Shown one piece after another: positions 58,690 through 64,000 of a stretch of DNA of 64,000 bases (position 1 is its first letter; every line of letters starts with the position of its first letter). The stretch spans positions 3,782,001-3,846,000 of the forward strand of contig NZ_CP034451.1 in NCBI RefSeq assembly GCF_003952525.1, written 5' to 3'. The notes below the pieces were generated by a model, which made no database searches, was not told the DNA's origin, and was given only the letters and a program-made list of their open reading frames with translations. The position numbers and the translations under genes are program-made. Source of the DNA: Mesorhizobium sp. M3A.F.Ca.ET.080.04.2.1. GTDB lineage: Bacteria > Pseudomonadota > Alphaproteobacteria > Rhizobiales > Rhizobiaceae.

Positions 58690-59421
58690 TCGCCTCATCC
58701 GGCTGCGACAATCGTCCGGGTTAAGGGCGAGGCTGCCATCGGGCAAGTAGACCAAGCCCGCAGGCGGCCCTATCTTCAGATCTCCGCGCCTTATCAGGGC
58801 GTGAAGGATGTCGAGAACAGTGTGCGTGGCATTTTGCGCGGCTTCGGGCTCAGGGTCGGCAAGACAACACCGCGCGACTTTGCTTGCCACATCCGTGAGC
58901 TGGTGGCTGGCCATCCGAACCTGAAAGACGGTGGCCACGGTGCTGCTTGCTGGCACGCCGTGCTACTGCGCGAGTTCCAGGCTCTAGAGAAAAGGTTCGC
59001 GCGCTGGTACGCCTTGATGCCACACTAGGCGGTTGATGTCGATGCCGGGAGTCGGTCCGATCGTGCCGCTCACTTATGCCGCTGCCATCGACGACCTCGG
59101 GCGCTTTCGCTCGTCGAAGCGGGTGGGCGCGCATTTCGGCCTGACTGCGAAGAGGTATCAATCCGGCGAGACCGACTACACTGCCGCATCAGCAAGATAG
59201 GATGCCGCAGTGCGCACGGCGCACTACGATCACATCATGCTGGTGAAGCCCGTCAGGGCTGCACGGAGCTGAAAAGCTGAGCGATGCGGATCGCCCGGCG
59301 GGCCGTGATGAAGAAGGCCAAGGTGGCGCTGGCGCGCAAGCTTGCGGTGATCCTGCACCGCAAGCTTGCCGATGGAACTGTCTTCAACGAGGCGGCCACG
59401 ACGGTGACCGCAGCCGCCTGA
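58690..59421 (+). mobile_element. Second IS110-family remnant
   Basis: Broken plus-strand frames: VENSVRGILRGFGLRVG and HIRELVAGHPNLK, MSMPGVGPIVPLTYAAAIDD and SSKRVGAHFGLT, and the C-terminal MKKAKVALARKLAVILHR and KLADGTVFNEA ending at 59421. It belongs to a different IS110 branch from the one at 56.1-57.1 kb. Confidence 0.82.
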
Positions 59422-59846
59422 GAAATTCGGGCGGGTTCACGACACCAGGACCTCCCGAAGCGAGGTCCCTTTGCCGGGACGATGGCTCAGGTCAGACCGC
59501 AACAGCCTTCGTGGCATCTCGATCACACGTCACTAGACTGGTCCGCCTTATCCTCTTCAAACCATCAGGTGGCGGTCGCGCACCGACCCCGTACAGAAGC
59601 AAGACCCAGCAACTGGACGACGCAAAAAGGGGTTGACCTGTCGAGGCCCGTACAGAAGGGGCTGTTACGATTCGGCAAATGTGGCAGGGTGGCGAATCAC
59701 TTGCTGTGGCGAGGCATTGCCACGGCATGTTTGCCGGCCACAACATAGCAAGCGCTGCGGAAAAAACGACGTTGAGCCAAGATTCTGTCGTATGTTAGAG
59801 TAAGTGGTATGAACAAGCTAGACCGAATGGACTACCGATTCTGGAT

Positions 59847-60281
59847 GTGCTCCAAGAAAACGGCCGACTCCCAATAAAGGTCCTTGCCGACAGGGTCGGC
59901 ATTTCCGTTTCGCCGTGTTGGCAGAGGGTAAAAAAACTCGAAAAAGATGGAATTATCCGTCGTTACATCGCGGAAATAGCGATCGAAAAATTACAAAGTA
60001 TTCAGGGTGTTTTGTCTAAAGTAGTCCTGTCAAGACAAAATCGAGACGCATTGGAGTTTTTCGAACGTCACGTGTGTGCCATTCCCGAAGTCGCAGAGTG
60101 TTATGAAGTAGTGGGGCATTTTGACTACCATATCAAATTTGTTGTTTCTTCAATTGACCGTTATACCGAGATCGTAGAAAGATTTCTGACCCCTGGATTT
60201 GGCGTTGAAAGGTATTTTACCGACATAGTGAGTCGGGTTGCCAAAGAGGATCGGGCTATCCAACTGCGCCGTTTTGGATAA
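59847..60281 (+). CDS. Lrp/AsnC-family regulator, start region damaged
   Basis: Feast/famine transcription factor: helix-turn-helix ADRVGISVSPCWQRVKKLEK near 14-33 and the effector-binding RAM domain after residue 60. From the GTG at 59847 it is 144 residues. The usual first helix is encoded just upstream in another frame (MNKLDRMDY from ATG 59810), so a one-base deletion near 59838 has either killed the gene or forced use of the GTG. AT-richer than its neighbours. Lrp proteins often control adjacent amino-acid catabolic genes. Confidence 0.78.
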   Translation: MLQENGRLPIKVLADRVGISVSPCWQRVKKLEKDGIIRRYIAEIAIEKLQSIQGVLSKVVLSRQNRDALEFFERHVCAIPEVAECYEVVGHFDYHIKFVVSSIDRYTEIVERFLTPGFGVERYFTDIVSRVAKEDRAIQLRRFG

Positions 60282-60329
60282 TCAATGTGCTGTAGTTTCG
60301 ATCGCCCTTGCCGCTTCATCGAAGCGTTG

Positions 60330-60953
60330 CTTTGGATTGTGCGGACAGGAAGTCCGTAGCGCGACCTTCCAGCCTTCTTCGGGAGCTGGAACACCGTTTT
60401 CAAGCGCTACCGCGACTGGGTCAGAGCTGATGTCTTCATTCGGCTTTACGAGGCCTGTTCGGATGAACCGGGCATGGAACACGCCATGGTTGATGCCACC
60501 ATCGTCAAGGTCACCGCCATGGACAGGGCGCAAAAGGGGGACTCAAAGCCACGCCATAGGCCGCTCCAACATGACAACCAAAATCCTGGCACTCTCCGAT
60601 GCACTTGGCAATCTTGTGCGCTTTGTTCTTTTGCCCGGCCAACGGTTCGACACCGTGGGTGTCGCACCGCTCATCGATGGTGTCTGTTTCGGCGGCTTGG
60701 GCCGACAAAGCCTTCGACAGCAACACCATCATTGCCTTGAATGAGCGCGGCGCCAAGATCATTATTTCACAGCATTCACGTCGTACTTTTCCCCTGCCGC
60801 TCGACAAGGCACTCTACTAGTGGCGCCACTTGATTGAGAACTTCTTCGCCAAACTCAAGGAATTCAAGCGTATTGCTATGCGAGCCTACAAAACCGACCA
60901 GAGCTTCGCAGCCTTCATCAATCTCGCAGCCGCCGTCATAAACTCACGCTGAC
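60330..60953 (+). mobile_element. IS5-family (IS427-like) remnant
   Basis: Broken plus-strand frames include SNMTTKILALSDALGNLVRF and LLPGQRFDTVGVAPLIDG of an IS5-type transposase, and the terminal RIAMRAYKTDQSFAAFINLA ending near 60953. Confidence 0.8.
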
Positions 60954-61129
60954 GCTCAACAAGCCTTAGTTTCCGTCCACAGTGTGCTGCAGCAAGCAGA
61001 AGGAGGTTCGATGGTGAACTGACAACATGCTGAGAAGCTGCGTAAAAGATGAAGGTAGGCCCCTCGGGATCGGCTTTCAGGAGCGGGTCTCAGGCCAGCC
61101 CAAGCTGCTGTGGTAGAAGAGCCATGATG

Positions 61130-61525
61130 TTTGATGACTGGGCAGACAGTGGACGCGTATTGGGGGCATGAGCCGGATGCAGGCTTTTGGGCGGAACTGC
61201 AGGAACCAGCTTCCTGATGCCAAGGGAGAAGCACAGGCGGCAAACCACCGTGAGGCGAGAGTACCGATGCAGGAAGCTGGGACGGACCGACCCGTAGTAG
61301 TGACGAAGGTCCCGTAAGTGGGCTGGAGCGAAGGAGTCGGTTCAGGTGGTCGTATTTTTCGGAACAACTGGAAACAGGATGACGACGGCGACCATGACAG
61401 ACAAGCCGTTTAGCGGCTGGCCTACAAAGCGTTCAGATCCTCGAAAGGCGGAGCTGGAGTGGATGGGCAGACAATCGAGGCATTCGAAGCCGATCTGGAG
61501 GGGAACATCTACAAGATCAAGATTT
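61130..61525 (+). mobile_element. Truncated group II intron with reverse transcriptase start
   Basis: A run rich in short hairpin-forming motifs (61140-61390) precedes ATG 61394, which opens MTDKPF, followed after a frame change by LAYKAFRSSKGGAGVDGQTI and EAFEADLEGNIYKI, the N-terminus of a group II intron reverse transcriptase. The rest of the protein and the 3' intron domains are missing. Confidence 0.75.
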
Positions 61526-61530
61526 CAGGA

Positions 61531-63009
61531 TCACACGCTCAGGCACACGTATTTCATCTCTGTATAATCATCGATTCCGTATTTTGACCCTTCGCGGCCA
61601 AGGCCAGATTGCTTGATGCCACCAAAAGGCGCAACTTCCGTGGAGATCAGCCCAGTGTTAACCCCGACCATGCCGCACTCGAGAGCCTCCGCCACCCGGA
61701 AGATCTTCGAGATATCTCTGGAATAGAAGTATGAAGCGAGGCCAAACTTGGTGTTGTTCGCCATTTCTATCACTTGTTCCTCGGTCGAAAACTTGAACAG
61801 CGGCGCGATAGGGCCGAACGTCTCTTCCCTCGAGAGGCGCATATCCCCCGTTGCGCCGGTCAAGATAGTGGGCTCGAAAAAGAGGCCGCCTTGGCTCGCA
61901 GGCTTGCCACCGACCTCCACTGTAGCCCCCTTGGCGATGGCGTCAGTGACGTGCTCCTGTACCTTCTTCAGCGCATTCCGGTCGATGAGAGGGCCTGTCG
62001 TGACCCCTTCGGCAAAGCCGTCGCCGACTTTCATCTGGCGAACGCGCTCGGCAAGCTTGGCGGCAAAGGCATCATAGACGCCCTCCTGAATATAGAGCCG
62101 ATTGGCACAGACGCAGGTTTGCCCAGCATTGCGGTATTTGGAAACCATTGCGCCGTCGGCGGCGGCGTCGAGATCCGCGTCATCGAAAACGATGAAGGGC
62201 GCGTTACCTCCGAGCTCGAGGCCGAGCTTTAAGATCTGCTCTGCGCCTTGCCGCATCAGTATTTTTCCGACATTGGTCGAGCCCGTGAACGTGACTTTCC
62301 GAATCTTCTCATTGCGGCAGAATTCCTGACCGACCATCGCGGCATCGGTCGTGGTTAGCACAGAAAAAAGACCGAGTGGCAGGCCGGCGCGTTCGGCAAG
62401 GACAGCCAGAGCGAGCGCGGATAGGGGCGTCTGAGCCGCAGGCTTTGATACCATGCTGCAGCCGGCAGCGATTGCCGGGGCCATCTTGCGGGCAAGCATT
62501 GCATTCGGGAAGTTCCACGGCGTGATGGCCCCAACAACTCCGATGGGCTGCTTGATCACGATGATGCGCTTATCCGGCTGATGACCTGGAATGGTGTCGC
62601 CGTAGACTCGCTTTGCTTCCTCACCGAACCACTCGACGTAGGATGCACCATAAAGAATCTCTCCCTTCGCCTCCGTCCATGGTTTCCCCATCTCTAGGGT
62701 GAGGATAGTGGCAAGATCATCGACATTCGATACTATGAGGTCGTACAGTTTTCGCAGGACTGCGGCGCGCTCCTTACCCGTCCTTTTCGCCCAGTTCTTT
62801 TGGGCAACATAGGCCGCCTCAATCGCCGACTTGACCTCCTCTTCACCGAGATCTGGAAGGGTTGCAAGGACTTCGCCGGTTGAGGGATTGGTGACCTCGA
62901 ACGTGAGGCCCCTTGAACCTGCCGCTACCCACCCAGCCCCTACGAGAGCTTTATCCGTCACTAACGACTTGTCTTTTAACTTCGCTAGCACTGCTTCAGA
63001 AAGTGACAT
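61531..63009 (-). CDS. gabD: Succinate-semialdehyde dehydrogenase (GabD-like)
   Basis: NAD(P)-dependent aldehyde dehydrogenase, 492 residues, of the GabD type. TPWNFPNAMLARKMAPAIAA at about 167-186, FTGSTNVGK cofactor loop near 240, the general base Glu in LELGGNAPFIV near 263, and the nucleophile Cys in NAGQTCVCANR near 297. In the context of a PLP decarboxylase 290 bp upstream it could finish the breakdown of a decarboxylated amino acid such as GABA; a related semialdehyde is equally possible. Confidence 0.92.
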   Translation of the reverse strand: MSLSEAVLAKLKDKSLVTDKALVGAGWVAAGSRGLTFEVTNPSTGEVLATLPDLGEEEVKSAIEAAYVAQKNWAKRTGKERAAVLRKLYDLIVSNVDDLATILTLEMGKPWTEAKGEILYGASYVEWFGEEAKRVYGDTIPGHQPDKRIIVIKQPIGVVGAITPWNFPNAMLARKMAPAIAAGCSMVSKPAAQTPLSALALAVLAERAGLPLGLFSVLTTTDAAMVGQEFCRNEKIRKVTFTGSTNVGKILMRQGAEQILKLGLELGGNAPFIVFDDADLDAAADGAMVSKYRNAGQTCVCANRLYIQEGVYDAFAAKLAERVRQMKVGDGFAEGVTTGPLIDRNALKKVQEHVTDAIAKGATVEVGGKPASQGGLFFEPTILTGATGDMRLSREETFGPIAPLFKFSTEEQVIEMANNTKFGLASYFYSRDISKIFRVAEALECGMVGVNTGLISTEVAPFGGIKQSGLGREGSKYGIDDYTEMKYVCLSV

Positions 63010-63302
63010 TTAATTTCTCCCGTATTGGTGCGAGCCCAAGAGCCGCCGTATATTCCACCAGAGATAGAACTTTGCGCTCTAGCGGGCATTGTCTTGTTCA
63101 AGGATGGGCCGATCGCAGAAACGAAGAAATCGATCGCCACAGAACAGACTCCCTCTCTAGGAGGCCGGCTGACTGCCACACCGCGTCTAAGTCTGCCAGC
63201 GGTGAGGATTATCCCACCAACATCGGCGTGCGGCCTTTCAAGTACCCAGTCGGCTTCTCCATATTGAAATCGACCGTATAAACTTATGCTAATTATCCCC
63301 GG

Positions 63303-64000
63303 TTAGTCTAAGAATTCGTCGGAATAGACAACGGCTGGCGTAGGAACTCTGAACCCTTCACGCCGTACAACTTCAACGACCTTCTCAAGGTCATTCACCA
63401 GCAAGGTTATATATTCATCTCGCAGTGGTCCAAGTACAAATTGTATTGCCTCTGGCTCCTTTAGTATATTTATCTTCCACCCGTACTCCTTCATCCGGCT
63501 TGCAATTGAATAGATGTCAGAGTATTCGCTCCGTATTCCCACCACGTTAAGCTCAGCTCCGCCGACTATCTTCAAGCCGGGGCACTGTGCAACGAAGGCC
63601 AATATGGCATCTCTCAGCTTGAGGATTTGAGCAGCGCGAGAGAGGTAACCGTCCCGCCCCAGATAACGCATGACTGCCCAGGCCGAAGCGATTGCGCCTC
63701 CGCTTCGTGTTCCAGTGAGAACTGGTGAACGATAAAGTCCTGCTGCCCATGTGTCGAAAATGAAGGGTTGATGGCGGGCTACCTTATTTTTATAGAAAAC
63801 GCCCGACACTCCCTTGCCACTATAGCCGTACTTGTGAAAATCCGCCGAAATTGAGCTTACACCAGAGAGTCGAAAATCGAAGTCCGGAACGTCCCGTCCG
63901 AGCTCCCGCACAAAAGGCGCCAAAAACCCGCCAACGCAAGCATCCACATGCAACCAGATCCCGTGTTGGCTGGCAATTTCTGCTAATTCTCGAACTGGGT
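63303..64000 (-). CDS. PLP-dependent decarboxylase, partial at window edge
   Basis: C-terminal two thirds (about 230 residues visible) of a group II decarboxylase/sphingosine-phosphate-lyase-like PLP enzyme; the gene continues beyond 64000. LHVDACVGGFLAPF supplies the PLP-interacting Asp and SISADFHKYGYSGKG holds the PLP lysine. AT-rich compared with neighbours. Likely in one unit with gabD. Substrate (glutamate, aspartate or an aromatic amino acid) cannot be decided. Confidence 0.82.
   Translation of the reverse strand, partial: PVRELAEIASQHGIWLHVDACVGGFLAPFVRELGRDVPDFDFRLSGVSSISADFHKYGYSGKGVSGVFYKNKVARHQPFIFDTWAAGLYRSPVLTGTRSGGAIASAWAVMRYLGRDGYLSRAAQILKLRDAILAFVAQCPGLKIVGGAELNVVGIRSEYSDIYSIASRMKEYGWKINILKEPEAIQFVLGPLRDEYITLLVNDLEKVVEVVRREGFRVPTPAVVYSDEFLD

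Overview
The window reads as part of the symbiosis island of a Mesorhizobium (Mesorhizobium loti-like) root-nodule bacterium. It holds a near-complete nitrogen-fixation gene set (nifHDKENX, nifB-fdxN-nifZ-nifT, fixABCX, nifW, nifS, iscN, nifQ, nifA), a symbiotic rpoN next to prxS, nodL, an alpha-carbonic anhydrase, and a dense scatter of broken insertion sequences. The carbonic anhydrase and rpoN2/nifA2 arrangement matches what is published for M. loti R7A; the species assignment is inference.

Layout. 0.2-2.7 kb: twin palindromes, a nifA (nifA2-type) without its N-terminal GAF domain, and nodL. 3.0-14.6 kb, minus strand: iscN, a small nifU-position gene, nifS, nifW, fixABCX, a frameshifted alpha/beta hydrolase, a decayed second nifA, nifB, fdxN, nifZ, nifT and a SIR2-like gene. 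14.8-17.7 kb: a small gene and an hmuS-like haem gene behind a sigma-54-type promoter, then an MFS exporter. 17.7-20 kb: decayed DNA and an IS481-type element. 20.1-25.8 kb: a five-gene operon of cytochrome P450, ferredoxin-SnoaL fusion, tandem SDR fusion, luciferase-like monooxygenase and nifQ. 25.8-28.3 kb, minus: prxS-rpoN. 28.8-34 kb: an internally deleted asparagine synthetase, IS21 remnant, hisC-like aminotransferase, a second luciferase-like monooxygenase, and IS3 and IS630 remnants. 34.4-38.1 kb: queC-queD-queE, alpha-carbonic anhydrase, and a second broken copy of the queE 3' end. 39.2-49 kb: nifHDKENX, a NifX-associated gene, an atypical response regulator and a universal stress protein. 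49-64 kb: a decayed catabolic locus (two Asp/Glu racemase-like genes, ridA pseudogene, ABC ATPase stub, M24 peptidase, DUF2817 hydrolase, SDR stub, Lrp regulator, succinate-semialdehyde dehydrogenase, PLP decarboxylase) interleaved with IS21, IS6, IS110, IS5 and group II intron fragments.

How it works together. NifA and sigma-54, both encoded here, should act at paired sites found by eye: TGT-N10-ACA upstream activator sequences 60-130 bp from -24/-12 elements in front of nifH, fixA, nifB, iscN, the P450 operon, prxS-rpoN and the broken asnB. prxS-rpoN control by NifA would give a positive loop. The classical nifA position between fixX and nifB holds only a remnant, so the shortened nifA at the left end is the only intact copy in the window.
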